Assembly (NCBI GenBank): GCA_933228895.1
Contig: OW121855.1
Span: 46,080,698-46,144,697 of the forward strand
Length of the DNA: 64,000 bases
From: Platycnemis pennipes
Taxonomy: Eukaryota > Arthropoda > Insecta > Odonata > Platycnemididae
Direction: 5' to 3'
The notes under the pieces were generated by a model. The model saw only the letters and a list, made by a program, of their open reading frames with translations. It made no database searches and had not been told where the DNA came from. Below are positions 25,933 to 38,236 of this stretch, piece by piece. Within the stretch, counting starts at the first letter, position 1. Every line of letters starts with the position of its first letter. The translations under genes were made by a program, and so were the position numbers.

Positions 25933-26788
25933 CAGTAGACCCTCTATAATCCGGCACTGCGCCAGTCCGGCACTCCAGTAATCCGGCGTATTTTTACGGG
26001 CGTGGTGGGGGTTTCAAGTTGAGACACGTTACTGAAACTATTGTAAACAAACAACTAGCGATCACTCAGTTGCCTCGCCGTCTCGTGGTTTACCCGCCGG
26101 CATACATATTTACCAGTTTTATTCGTGGTGTCTAGTGTGGTGTCGAGTGCGGTGACATTTTGTAGTGTAGATTAATTTATATTTCAAGATATTGATGAGT
26201 GAAAATGTCTCAGTGTAAACGGAAGCACAAAACTTTAACACTGATTCAGAAAAACGTGATTTTAAATAGACTTGATAAGGGTGACAAGCTTACCAACCTA
26301 GCAAATGAATATGGAGTCGGCCGTGCTACAATACATGACATACGTAAGAACCGGGAAAAAATTAAGTCTTTCTGTGAAAGCAGTGACAATGTTAAAAGTG
26401 TCCGGAAAACGTTGAAAAAGGGCGAGTTCCCTGAAAAAATATTAGGGAAAGACGATTTTAAGGCTAGTGAAGGATGTCTTGAAAAATTCAAAAAACTGTT
26501 TGGAATTCGTTTGCTAAGTATGACAGATGAAAAACTTTCTTGTGATGTTGCCGCAGTCGACCCATAGAAAGAAAAGTTCAAAGAAATCATTAATGAACTA
26601 GGACTATGAACTATGAAATATGTTGATTCTTTTGTATATTAAACAATAGTTTGGAATTGTACAAGTCTAATAAAACACGTATTTTGTGCATTTAAATGTT
26701 TTTATTAATGAGCTTCCAGTAATCCGGCGTTTTCACTAATCCGGCAGTACCCTGGTCCGATATCTGCCGGATTAGCGAGAGTCTACTG
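25933..26788 (+). mobile_element. Tigger/pogo DNA transposon, internally deleted, both ends intact
   Basis: An 856-bp element with 24-bp terminal inverted repeats starting CAGTAGACCCTCTATAATCC on the left and matching on the right with three mismatches. TA flanks each end (25,931-25,932 and 26,789-26,790), the target duplication of the Tc1/mariner/pogo superfamily. Inside both ends the 16-mer TCCAGTAATCCGGCGT is repeated exactly and in direct orientation (25,974-25,989 and 26,715-26,730). AATAAA at about 26,669 could serve as a poly(A) signal. At 856 bp it is far shorter than an autonomous Tigger, because the middle of the transposase gene is gone. Confidence 0.92.
26199..26567 (+). pseudogene. 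Truncated Tigger transposase: CENP-B-type HTH fused to a later segment
   Basis: The 122-residue product starts MKMSQCKRKHKTLTL. Residues about 7-55 form the CENP-B N-terminal (pogo-type) helix-turn-helix, with KGDKLTNLANEYGVGRATIHD as recognition region. Residues about 70-115 (KDDFKASEG-like, then KKLFGIRLLS) resemble part of the second DNA-binding domain. The join near residue 68-75 lacks the stretch normally between them. The DDE catalytic domain is entirely absent, so it cannot transpose by itself. The frame stops at TAG (26,565) but the same frame reads on as KEKFKEIINELGL to a natural-looking stop at about 26,609. That suggests the TAG is a point mutation. The product might still bind Tigger ends (inference). 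Confidence 0.85.
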
Positions 26789-26794
26789 TATTTA

Positions 26795-29135
26795 AATATT
26801 TCCACCGGTTCAATCCGCTGGCGTAAAATACATAATGAAACTGCCAATGCAAATATTATCCCCATCGATTTATTGAAGTACAGATCTTCGGGTTAGCTCG
26901 TGTAAACTGTTTTACCCGTTTGATGGCGGTAATTTCAAGCAATTAGTGAATGTTTCTAATTGAAATTAAAGCATTCTAGAGAAATTGAATCACGTTTGCC
27001 GAACTCTATAAATAATCGCTAGCTCTTGAAGCTTAATTTTCTTCGTGCATTATTTAATTATAAGGTAGCTCAAAGTATTAAATATACTCGTTATTTAATT
27101 ATAATAATGACAAGATTAACTGATAAAGTGATCTGAAAAACGCTACGAAAGGAAAGAGATACATACCTGCCTAGAGAGACAATATGATGGGAGAAATTCG
27201 AAAAATTTTGTGAGCATATTTTAAACTTAGTCTTCATAAGAGTGAAGCCAGATTATGAGTAGAGAATTTTGAAAATCAGTTCCGACTCTCACATTGGAAT
27301 TGGGAGAAAAAAGCTGATGCTAAAGGAGCAGAAGTTTAATTTTGTACCCTGCAAAACTTGCTGAGAAATACAGAAGAAAAATGGGGAGACGGTGGCATAC
27401 TTATCGGATAAATATTAGTTTACAATAATGAAGGAACTGAAGGTTAACTTTAAAGGTAAACGGAGAGCTGAGTAATCGATAAGATAGTTGCGAATAAAAC
27501 ATTTCATATGTCTTTCCAAAGACAGGTATTACGTTTTCAATACACAAAGAGAAACTATGAAATAAGTATCAAAAGCTAAGAGAGAAAATATTACAATTAA
27601 AATTGATGCAAATTATTTCAGTGTAACGTCACGCGAAACCAATTACTATTTGCATTGCCTAAAACTATTTTCCATCCGACCCGTAAAATTACCTACTGAA
27701 CTTTAATGCTCCGCAATATTTCATAAAAAGTGGCATATGATGAGTCATTTCGACGCTCATTCATTTTGCAAATAATTTTTAGAAAAGAGTCAAGATTTGA
27801 TAAGTTGAGGATGAAGAGTGAAATATATAATTGAGGTTAGTTATTATCAGCATCATACTTATAGAGCCTTGAATGAAAATTCTCAATAATGGGATAGCAG
27901 TTATAATTTTAGGAGCATCACAATGTTTTTCATTGCCACGCAGATGCATTTTCTTGGTAATTTAAGAACGCAAAAGAATATTTATGATTGAGAATTCACC
28001 TGGGAGCCTTCGCCTTATGTTTTCCACCGTTGCGTTCCGCTAGAAGTTGAGAAAGCTTGCGGGGCATTTACTGATAGTGGGAGAAGGCCAGATGAAGGCC
28101 TTTATGGATAGAGGTAGTCATCAAATCGGTCCTCAGGATTCGCAGAAGGCATATGCAATAGCCAAAGTTCGAATTCAGTTAAAAACGTAGTTGACCAGGC
28201 TCAACGTGCTGATCGACTATTGAAAGAGACAGTACCTTATCATCGTAAGTTTAGAGTTGATGTTAGGGCTGGGAGTCGGGCTTCTGGAAAAATGAGGAAA
28301 ACTATGTCAGGTACAAGTGGGATGGTATCTCATAACGTATCGAGAAAATTTTTTCCCGCTTTCCGTAAAATTGATGGTCATCTCGGTCCTTGAGGGACAC
28401 AGTCTAGAAGTTTCATCTCGTAGGAACTCGTTGGTCTTTGAAATTTCAAAATGAGCTTAGCTGTCGGCCTTCTCCCCTAATATGAATGGAAAAAAGCAAT
28501 TCATTCTGCACACAAAATGTTCGTTTAGTTCAATAATTATATAAAGTATAGATACCTGGATGGATGCTAATGGGTGGACAACGCCGTAGTAAACATTTTA
28601 ATGCCTAAAGCCTCTGCGCGCAGGATTTCTACCCAAAAATTGCACCTTACAATTAGCTAGTTTTACAGCATTGTCGATAGAATATTTATTATCCAGCTTA
28701 TCTATGCTGTCCAATTAACATCCATTAGATGATAAGGTTCTCTTTCACCGTTTTCTTCACGATTTTAGCCTGAATAAGGTGTATTTACATGAGTATCAGT
28801 CCTTTATTCTAAAAAATTGTGAGACATAAGAACATCACCAGTGGATTAAACTTGAAAAGAAACTATCTGCTTTTTCTAGCCAATCAATTTGGGCAGATAT
28901 GGCCAAGAAATTAAAGCCTTTCAATTCTCTTACAAACGTATTTTTATAGACATCAGCTAACGTACGATGAAAATATGCTTCAGGATGTCGATTTCTTTTC
29001 AAACGTTAAAATTATACGTTACACCAGTTAGATCATTTCCAGCAATGCCGCAATTATTTGATTGATGAAATATCACAATGATACGTTGATACTTAGTAAG
29101 GAATACAAATAGCGTAGAAGGATGCGGAAAGTGTG
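26795..29135. other. No feature recognised
   Basis: Largely AT-rich. An 11-bp inverted pair (GGGAGAAGGCC near 28,080 and its complement near 28,468) is short enough to be chance. No coding similarity was found. Confidence 0.45.
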
Positions 29136-29139
29136 AAAT

Positions 29140-29760
29140 GGAAGGCGAGAAATCTTTGAAGCGCACCGAACTTGGTCGGAAAGTAACCCCCCACCTTGGC
29201 GAGGGAACGGGACGAGTGAACAAGAGACGGAAGAGTGCCAAAGCTTCCGATTGCGAGATAGCGCGCTCCCTGATGAGAGCAGCTCGCTCGAGATTCCTGA
29301 TGCCGTAAAGCGAATGAGGCGCCATGTGACGCTGAAGGGGTGGATGTTGTCGCGGGGGGACTTAATCGGCGGCGGGGGTGAGGCTCGTGAACCCTTCTAA
29401 GCGAAGAGGAGTGGGGGGAGGAATGGCTTGAGGGAGACGAGGCGTTAAAGGGGTTTTCGGATGGAGGTGCTGAAGGCAGTTTTCGAGGTCATTAAAGAGG
29501 TAACTCGCGTCTCCGCAAGCGCGAGAAGTTTTGGCTGCATGAGAGCGTCTTTACAATGTTTTTTTTCGCTCCCATTCCACCCCTTCACCCTTTTTCCGTC
29601 CCGCGGCATCCTCTTGCCTCAGCGGAGATCGAGGTGGGGAAAGTGGATGAGGAATTATTTTTTCCTCCCTCGAGATCTAGAGTTCGGAATCTGATGGTTG
29701 GTTCTCCTCGTCGCCGGAAGCGGAACGTAGCCATCGTGCTAAGGGGTAGAAGATGAGTTC
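29140..29760. other. Mixed purine/pyrimidine GC-rich island
   Basis: G+A-rich from about 29,140 to 29,520, a short C+T-rich patch at 29,560-29,620, then mixed. Open frames on both strands (up to 108 residues) have no domain. Confidence 0.5.
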
Positions 29761-29764
29761 TTGC

Positions 29765-32595
29765 CCATTTGCGATCAAGGGTTACAAAAAACCAGTTTTT
29801 CACACCGCTAACTCCATAAAGATCCCATTACACGGTCTATCACGCGAACTTTTTTCATCCGCTCACATTCATCCTCATTTCTGCTGTTATATTACCGCAT
29901 GAATGCATACATGTATACGAATAGAATTCACCTAAGATGATGTTGTAAATTGATTTAAATATTCGCCATAAGCACTAGGAAATGCCTTGCTAGGAGCTTT
30001 TGAGTGCTATGTTCCTTTTTAAGCACAAATTGGTAGCCACTCCGCACACGAATTATACACCGTAAAGCAAGAAGCCCTCAGCTAACAATAAGTCACTTGC
30101 AATTTTTAAAAAATACTATTTGACTATGCTACCTTTATTTATATGAGAGGAAGGAGAAGGGGCATCAAAAAATTCAATCAGTCACTGCTCGCTTTTGTGA
30201 TCAATTTTACGACTTCAGTTATGTTAAATAGCTGAAGTTTGCATGCACGAATCGACTGCTTCATGAAAATATTTACTGTTTATTTCTCCATGCTAGATTA
30301 CATTAACCACCATTCTTCAGAACTATAACGCGCTTGTTTCACATGAGCGCTCAATTGCATAGATCTAGATTCACTTCCAATGTCATTGGGCATGTATAGT
30401 CATATTTCAATGACTCAATTTTACATACTATGAACGTAGAAAGTATGTTATATGATGCAACATTGCATATCGATTGATATTACGCCACTATAGCTGTTAT
30501 TAATAGACAACCACATTTGGTTGCCACATTTCTCTAATATCTCGCTGAGATTTCGTACCCATTCTTCTTTATCTAAAAAGAATAATTATAGAGTAGACAC
30601 CGTTCTCACTTCCTCTTGATTCTAATTCTCTTTTCAAGCATCCCCTGAGGCTCTTCAGCTAGCTACATTTCGCGTCTCCCCAGCGTCATCTCCATTTACT
30701 CTCGTAACGCGTTATTTCTCTCATCAGTAAGATAATTTTTGGCTGCTCTCAAAGCTTCGAAGGTGGCACGGTTCCGCTGTTTTACAGGGCCCGTATCTCG
30801 AGTGGGAAGTTTTCGGTACAAGAGGTCGTTTCGGTTTTTTCACTGGAACTGCGTGGATGGAAGGAGGGGGGCATAAGAGCGCTAAGCGCGCCGTGCGTAC
30901 ATAACACTACAAAGGCTGCAAACGCTGTGAAAGGTTTGAGCAAGCACTTGAAAAGGGTTTTGAGGAAATGAAGATACCGCGAACGAATTTCAAATTGCTG
31001 CGACAGTAGATTCGCATTTAGACTCCTCGCTCACCCTCACTCTCTTTCATCCATCTGTATGTATATGCGCGCCTCTATTCTCACCACCACATTTACGTAT
31101 TTCCGTTTTCTCTTGTCAAGTTGCTTTCATCCCTTGATTTCCCGAACCGTCGTATAGCTAGTAAAATGGATGGGAGGTGAGAGTAGCAAAGAGAATTGGT
31201 TAAAATGTTGTTTCAAGGTCGAAATTTAAATTGGGTCTCTTACTTGTTGCTAAACAGAGTTTTCCGAGTCATCTAAGACCCAAGTTTGGATCTAGTTTTG
31301 ATTTAGGACTGGCTGATTTTTAGCATTAAAATCTGCATTTAGCAGTTCAAAATGTAAGGTTTTCATTGGTTGAGATAGAAGGTACCTACTGCCTCGCAGT
31401 TCGAATAGAAGTACGTACGCAGTGGTTATGCTATGATTAATGCCTTTTTGATAGAAAAATATCCAATTTTTTCATATTATATATAGGTGTTGTGGAGAGG
31501 GAAGAATTTTGCGCATCTTAGAGTGGTTTATTTCTTATTCTTTCGTTGGGAAGCAAATTAACCGAAGAAAACGCAGGTTGTGCTATTTAATTATGGATTC
31601 TAATTTCACTGTACTCTACGGTCTGAAAGTGATACCAGCTTCAACTCCTACGGTTGTACCGTTACAATATCGTTATTGCAAACTTTAGCATACCACACCG
31701 ATATTCTTTGAACATTATTTCTACTGCTTACGAATTCAATAAGCTAGCCGTCTAACGTAAATGATGTCTTCCGGGAGAAGCAGCATCGTTATTTTACTTT
31801 ATCATTGCAATTCTCCAAAACCATTTTTAAGAATCTCGAAAAAGATTTTTTGGGTATCAAAGATTACACCCTGTCATTTTAAAAAATCTGCATACTAAGG
31901 TACTACCCCAAATCCATCTTGTATATTGTATATATGTCGGCAGGATGAAGAATCAACAGGCATCGATGCTCAAAACTTAAACATTTGGACGAAAGAGTGA
32001 ATATAGAATTTTTTGAGTTAGTAGCAGGTATTATTAACTGTGTAAAATATAACTTTGGTCCTGAACATATACATGCCGTATAATCTATCACGAATAAAGT
32101 TTTTCAGGGATCACTTTGAATACGATATTCATTTCAAGAGGCATGGAAGGGTCCGTTAGGCATTTTTACTTAGACTTTAACATTTATAAAGAGCTTTTTT
32201 CATGTGTACATTTCCCACCTAAAAAATGAAGCTGCTTTTCAGGTTTTTCTTACAATTCTCCCGAATTTGAGTGGAAAATTGAACTTACAATTGCAAATGA
32301 ATGAGCGTTTTAGAGCAGTACCGTAGTGAAATAGAAGGAATGGTAAAGGAATGGTAAAATTATATTCCTTCAACATTTTTTGTCATCTCGCAGCACCTCT
32401 TTCTCTGCAGGCCTACCCATATTGGTTTTCATTATTACGCAGTGTCATATATTTTATATTGCATCTGATTAACGTAAGCTGATGATTTCAACCCCAACTA
32501 ACCACCATTAAAAGGTGGATTGAATAGTGCTTCGTAGATTTAGATGGAAAATTATGAGTCTCCGCTGTCGAGATTGCACGCAGCATCATCTGCAT
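29765..32595. other. No feature recognised
   Basis: Nearly 3 kb without open frames longer than about 62 codons, recognisable repeats or RNA genes. Confidence 0.5.
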
Positions 32596-32599
32596 TTGC

Positions 32600-33215
32600 A
32601 CAATACCCTTTTAGCCACTATAAAGGTGTGTGACAGGGGGTGAATTCACACCCAGACATGCATATGATGCGTAAAAAGGATTAGTAATTATATTCTAGTC
32701 TAAAATTCACCATTTAAAATACATACAAATAGCACAACAAGCATGCAAAAACATACTGTGAGTTGGGTTAGTTTAAAGTCCTTATACCAATATGCAACTA
32801 CTATGATATCAATTGATACACTCCTATTTATACTATTGAATATATTTACAGCTATTCACATCCCTGAATTTACGAGGAAAGAAAAACATGGTCAGTCTGT
32901 CAGTTCCGCAATCAATTGCTCTAATTTTGTGATTATGATCCAGTCTACAATAGTAAGTTGGAGGTCGCAAAATATTGTTAGCGTCATCAGTGAAAATATT
33001 ATATTGGATTCAAGAAATTAAGTCTAAATTTTAACCCACGATCTGACAATGATTATCATTGTAGTTTAATACTAGTTACGATAATATTTTATCATACCGT
33101 CCTGTTCCAAATCTTACCGATCTTCGCTCCACACGGTCCAGTTCATTATTCAAGCCTAATTCTTGGTCTAGCTAGGGAAAGGTAGCTAATTTCTCTTACA
33201 TGATCGTCACATTTG
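32600..33215 (-). mobile_element. LINE 3' fragment, copy 1 (CR1/L2-like)
   Basis: Aligns by eye over about 600 bases with the copy at 35,076-35,760, in the same orientation. Shared landmarks are AAGGGTGTGTGNCAGGGGGTG at the 3' end, GCATGCAAAAACAT, the GATCTGACAATGATT segment and CTTACCGATCTTCGCTCCAC. It carries a deletion of roughly 40 bases (near 33,160) relative to copy 2 and has more stops, so it looks older or less constrained. Confidence 0.75.
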
Positions 33216-33379
33216 TCCATTGCTCTTTTGAAGAATCCCACTTTACGATTAGTAGACCCATTGTTTCACGCAGGTATGTGTTTACCCCAAATATCATGTC
33301 TTATTCCAACGCATCATACGTATCAGAGCTTCGAAGGATATGACGTCGGATGTAATGAATGAGATTATGTAGTTGAGGC

Positions 33380-34150
33380 GTATTCTGATAGAACCAGGGA
33401 ATGGTACAGAACGGAGAGCAGGCAAAGCATTAGTGCGGATGAGGATGACCCGTGCACGAGAGGACCTCTCACTCGCAATGTGGGAAGGCAATGCAGGATG
33501 AATGGAGATGAATGCTGGTAGATGTGAGCATGGGACTGTTACTGTTGTAAGGGATAGAAAACTGTTGACGGGAGAAAGAGATTAGGGCGGTAAGTTGGGA
33601 GGGGAGTACCAGAATAGAGTGAAAAAGGGCATTGGGTGGTGAAAAAGGAGAGAGTGGGAAGCACGCAGTGGAAATTTTGGTACAGAAAGGGGATGAGTTG
33701 GGGGGAAGAGAAGTTATTTTTTCCTGAAGCAATGGAGTGGCTCGGGGAAGGGGGTGGGATTGAAGGTGAAGGAGGATCCGGTCAGGTGAGGTCAGCTGCT
33801 GCAGGGAGGGTGACATGATGTGGGACTCGGAAAGGGTGGGCAAGCTAGAGTTGAAGCTGAGATGGAGGGGGTAGAGTAGCTAGGGGGAGAGGTGTGCAGG
33901 GTGGTGGGGTGCGGGTTAAGGGGGAGGAGGGAACACGTTTGGAACTGGTCGTGCAAGGACCGGAAGTGGGCCCTGTGTGATGGCTCCGGCGGTATTGTAG
34001 TAGTTAGGCCTGGTGAAGTGAGGGCTGGTGACGATGGTGTGGGGACTTGGAGCAGGGACGAATCGAGAGGGAGTTACTGGCGGAGGTGGTAAGGAAAGGG
34101 GAGGGACGGAGCAAATAAAAAGGGGAAAATTGGTGAACGGAGAGGACAGG
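33380..34150. other. Polypurine (G+A-rich) island
   Basis: About 770 bases of G+A-rich plus strand, the reverse polarity of most other islands. Frames up to 124 residues are compositional. It lies between the two related LINE copies. Confidence 0.65.
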
Positions 34151-34154
34151 AGGA

Positions 34155-34745
34155 AGTGTGGCGCTATGGCTTGGTCACTCCGCCGGAAGGACCTTCCTGA
34201 GATTTGAGTGCTCGTATTGATTGAAACGGGGTTGAGGGAGCAGGCATTTCATTAATTTTTGCCGCTTCATGAGAGTTTCCGTCGATGTAACGGGGTGGGG
34301 TGTGGAAAAGGTATTATGTGCTGTCGTAATTGCTTGAGAGATAGTGCTACCGTCATCTTTAGGATTTTTTCATACAGAAAATGTACGTGGAACATTGGTG
34401 AGTTCAAGACATGTTGAAAAGCACATTTATGTGTCTGTTTGCTTATTCTAGTTCAATTTAAGACAGTATTAATCCTAATTAGAAATTTTTAAACAATCAC
34501 TTAATGCTTATCTTGAATTCGGTTGTTACCAGGTTGGTAGATGTTATTTATCTTTAGCAAATTTACAGTCATTTCTCCGACAGGACTCTTAAGTTCATTT
34601 GCTTGACAATTTGGATAATTGTCAAGCAATTTCAGTCCGTGGATTAAAGGTTCTGAAACGTTAAGACAAGACTTCCCTCTTTTATAATTTGAGTGATATT
34701 CAAGGCATTTCCAAACTTCTGCCGGCTTATGTGAAATAGATCATC
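34155..34745. other. No coding feature recognised
   Basis: Apart from the hairpin at 34,599 nothing was recognised. Confidence 0.45.
34599..34629. repeat. Perfect 13-bp hairpin
   Basis: TTGCTTGACAATT and its exact reverse complement with a 5-base loop. Function unknown. Confidence 0.65.
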
Positions 34746-34759
34746 GGTATGTAGCAATT

Positions 34760-35002
34760 GAGCAATCTGAGAGCGTGGTGGCCTAGGGGGTAGAGCGCTG
34801 AGCTACTGATCGAAGGGTCTCGGGTTCAAATCCGGGTGAAGCCTTTGGACGCCCCCAAGGCCCCTCGGAATGCGAGGTGGCCTTGGGAAAGGTACTGGCC
34901 CCCCTATCCTGAATGTGTGAAATTCACACGCCTAAGGCTTAGTTCGGGGTGAGCTCTACCCTCTCCTATCCAAACCAACCTTCGGGTTGAATCACTGAGT
35001 TA
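34760..35002 (+). mobile_element. tRNA-derived SINE with perfect 13-bp target-site duplication
   Basis: A 243-bp element flanked by exact copies of GTATGTAGCAATT (34,747-34,759 and 35,003-35,015). Its head has a Pol III A-box-like TGGCCTAGGGGG (34,779-34,790) and a B box GGTTCAAATCC (34,823-34,833), 33 bases apart, as in a tRNA gene. The body contains GTGTGAAATTCACAC. The length of the duplication implies insertion by LINE machinery. The exact flanking repeats suggest a fairly recent insertion. The parent tRNA cannot be named, since the anticodon arm is degraded. Confidence 0.9.
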
Positions 35003-35075
35003 GTATGTAGCAATTACACTAGCAGGTTTTGCGCATGGTTCTCTATTCCATAAGTAGCAGTAACTGAATTATGTA

Positions 35076-35810
35076 CATAACATCTATCTACATCTACATA
35101 ATACCCTGCAAGCCACCACAAGGGTGTGTGGCAGGGGGTGATTGCTCACCAAACATGCACTACATATCATGCATAAAAAAGGAATAGTATTAATATAGTA
35201 GTCAGAACTACACTATTTAAAAAAGATAGAAATTGCAAAGCAAACATGCAAAAACATTCTGTTAGTAGGGTTAGCTTTAAGTACTCATACCAACATGCAG
35301 CTACCAATGCTATTCATTGCTACTCTCCGATAGGACATATTTACCGTTATTCGTATCTCTTATTGTGCGAGGGAAAAAGGACATTTTGAATCGGTCAGTT
35401 CGGCAATCAATTTCTCTAACTTTATGATTATGGTCCAGTCTGCCATAGTAAGTTGGGGTTCGTAAAATATTTTTAACATCATCACTGAAAATATTGCCTT
35501 GGAATTTGTGGAAGAGATTAAGTCTAAATTTCAACCTGCGATCTGACAATGATTCCCATTTCAATTCATTTAATAGACTGGTTACGCTAATATAATTATC
35601 GTATCGTCCCTTTACAAATCTTGCCGATCTTCGCTGCACACGTTCAAGTTCATTACTTAGACCGATTTCGTAGGGATCCCATACACTGGCAGCATATTCC
35701 AAATGAGGTCTAACAAGGGAAAAGTAGCTGATTTCTCGTACATACATAATACGTACGTACATAATGTGGCATATGAATAAATTAAGGCATATTATGTAAT
35801 TATTTACCAT
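35076..35810 (-). mobile_element. LINE 3' fragment, copy 2 (CR1/L2-like RT C-terminus)
   Basis: The minus strand carries an open frame (35,310-35,810) whose product includes SLVRPHLEYAASVWDPY, then ELERVQRRSARFVKGRY, then LKWESLSDRRLKFRLNLFHK, and ends with FFPRTIRDTN. This series is the conserved C-terminal region of CR1/L2-type LINE reverse transcriptases (family knowledge). The catalytic palm is missing, so the copy is 5'-truncated near 35,760. The 3' UTR includes CACCCCCTGCCACACACC and ends in a short ATGTAGATGTAGATAG-type repeat (35,076-35,100), the kind of tail used by these LINEs. The open frame of 166 codons suggests it is younger than copy 1 at 32.6 kb. The target-site duplication was not located. 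Confidence 0.85.
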
Positions 35811-35814
35811 CTTT

Positions 35815-36795
35815 CATGATCACTGCTTTGTATCGCTTCGATGCAGGAATCATTCATGCATAACTACTCATTTAAATGGATATTTGACTTGGCTTTCACT
35901 CATAAATTGTGTATCCAGTGCTCTGTAATGCTCAGTTTGTATGATTTGGAGTGCCGTGCAGAAATTTACGCATGCCAAGATCTTGATGAATCTTTGACTA
36001 ATCTCCGAAATTGATCAATGAATGCTAACCAGGACGCGTAAATTAAAAAGGCCCATCGATCTTTTGGTGTGGGAAAGGAGTATATGAATACACGGATTCA
36101 CCTTCCGGCTGTAGAGGGGAATAAATGTTTGTTCAAGTAATCTCCATCTGAGTAGAAATATTTATATTGACGCTGCACTCAGAAGATATGTTGCGTGTTA
36201 ATCCAGGTGGGGGCGCATGTATATGGAACCTGCTTCATGAAAGTAGCCGTACATGTTTTTATGTACCTAAGGCCCTCTTTGCGACTAAATTATATCCATT
36301 GAAGCGGCAATATAATCCACTCGCCCCACACGCCGACTTTCGGTTGATGGACCGATGAGCGTAAAATTTGGCTTGATCGAGGAGCCGTAGTTAGGAAGGA
36401 GCACAAGTGTTCCCAACACGTTGGGAATTGAATGGTGGAAAAAGCGTGAGATAATTGGTGAAGGTTGGAGATGAGGTATATAAATAATTTAGAAATAGGA
36501 GAGTAAATGAAAATAAATAAGAGCATTAATATCCCAATTAAATTAGTTGGAAATTATGACGGCAGCTATTGAAGTGGAATGATTAATCTTGAGACAATAA
36601 TGAAAGCATAATCAAGGACGAGAGAAATTCAACTCATGCAACCGGCAAATGACATTTTTCAGATTACTATGCACATAATAACAAAACTTAAAAAAGTGGA
36701 ATGAGATACCCCAATTAGAAGTCCTTTGTTTTTGGGATTACCATCATGTAGCATTAATAGATGCAGAAATAACTTCTCATGTAAATTGGTTTAAT
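35815..36795. other. No feature recognised
   Basis: AT-rich spacer before the Penelope-like element. Confidence 0.45.
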
Positions 36796-36805
36796 TGGTT
36801 AATTG

Positions 36806-36860
36806 GCCAATCTGTCCGTAATGTTACCTAGGTATCTTAAAGAGCACCAAAATTTTTCAA
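36806..36860 (-). repeat. Inverted duplication of an internal Penelope segment (left arm)
   Basis: The reverse complement of this stretch matches 37,540-37,595 at about 40 of 44 central positions, including TTTAAGATACCTAGGT and GGACAGATTGGC. The visible differences are all transitions. The right arm lies in the linker between RT and GIY-YIG. Confidence 0.8.
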
Positions 36861-37539
36861 CCCAACGTGATTCAAGAAATTTCCACCTTACAATTTGCTT
36901 AAACCAAAATTACTTCACGTTCAATAATATATTTTATACTATGATGGATTGCCTAGCAATGGGATTGCCCATCTCTCCCTTGCTTGCCGAAATTTTTATG
37001 GACCGTTTTGAACACAATTTGTTTAATTCGGGAATAAGCTCTTAAATTCTATTTTACACTGGTATAGATACGTGGACGATATTTTAGTACTGTGGACCGG
37101 CACAGTTCGTCAATTAGACACGTTTACTTCATGTCTGAATAAGTCCATGAAAATATTTCCTTTTGCCGTGAAAAAGAGTGCAATCGTAAGTTAAATTCTC
37201 TTGATCTCTCACTATCAATTGAGAACGGACAACACAACTTTGCAATTTTCCGAAAAACCACGTACACCGACCATGCCATTCCGGCCAATTCAAGGCATTT
37301 GTATCCACAAAAGGTAGTGACATTCCATTCGCTAACTCACCTCCTATTTAACATACCATTGTCCAAATACGATTTCAATAAGGACGTCAATGTCATAAAC
37401 AGATTGCTAGAAATAACGGGTACACGAATAGATTAATAGATAAGTTAATTTCTAATAAGCAAAATAAACTGACACTCGAATTACACACACACAGAATTAC
37501 ACACTGGCATTATTCTCCACTAAGTTTTTAAAAAGTAAC

Positions 37540-37595
37540 AGAAAATGTTGGTGTTTTTTAAGATACCTAGGTGACATTATGGACAGATTGGCTAC
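37540..37595 (+). repeat. Inverted duplication of an internal Penelope segment (right arm)
   Basis: Coding-frame copy, translating about RYLGDIMDRLATIFPKE in the linker before the GIY-YIG domain. Partner of 36,806-36,860. Confidence 0.8.
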
Positions 37596-38210
37596 AATAT
37601 TTCCTAAAGAAATTCATAATATCTCGTATAGGACCCCGGATACACTAAAAACTTGATTTGTGAAGTGCAAAGACCCAGTGGGCTCTAAGGAGAGAAGTGG
37701 CGTGTATGCTTTACAGTGGTGATTGTGATGGAGTGTATGTGGGTCATACGGCCAGGAATTTTAACAGTAGAAGCAAAAAAACATTTGAATGCTTTTAAAC
37801 ATAAAAATGACGATATGTGCTACTTTGCGAAGCATCTTTTAGACTGTGACCATCGTAGTGATTTTAATGTAGACATTTTACATATTTCTAATAACAGAAG
37901 GGAGTTGACTTCACTTGAGCAACTGGTGATTTTAAAAGCATTGAATGACCCAAAGGTTTCAGTTATAAATGAATATTTGTACCCGGTCGCCTCGCCTATC
38001 CTCAACACAGACGCTGCCTACGCTCCCCCACCCCCCCCCCCATTCTATCCTAGGCCCACCATCAGCCCTGAAAAGCACCGCTTATCTCTCCACCCTCCAC
38101 CACTTCCTACAGTACACTCCGCGTCCACCCCCTAATTACCTATCACCAACACCCCCCCCCTCCAGTCCCGTTCGTGGTATATATACAGGGGTTTAGCCTT
38201 GTGAAATTAC

Positions 38211-38236
38211 CTGATGACGGTGCTTAGCGCCGAAAC
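38211..38236 (+). other. Hammerhead-like hairpin motif at the Penelope 3' end
   Basis: CTGATGA is followed by a stem (GGTGC with GCGCC, loop TTA) and GAAAC. CUGANGA-stem II-GAAA is the core of hammerhead ribozymes, which are known from Penelope-like elements. One extra base sits between CTGATGA and the stem, and stems I and III are weak, so catalysis is uncertain. Confidence 0.45.

Noticed and set aside
27100..27600. Possible decayed ORF with LLRNTEEKWGDGG
   Set aside because: An isolated short match to nothing specific, with stops all around it.
28076..28475. 11-bp inverted pair GGGAGAAGGCC 390 bases apart
   Set aside because: Too short and with no flanking duplication. Likely chance.
34771..34843. 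Possible functional tRNA gene
   Set aside because: A and B boxes are good but the anticodon stem does not pair, and the unit continues into a 243-bp body bounded by target duplications, so it is a SINE.
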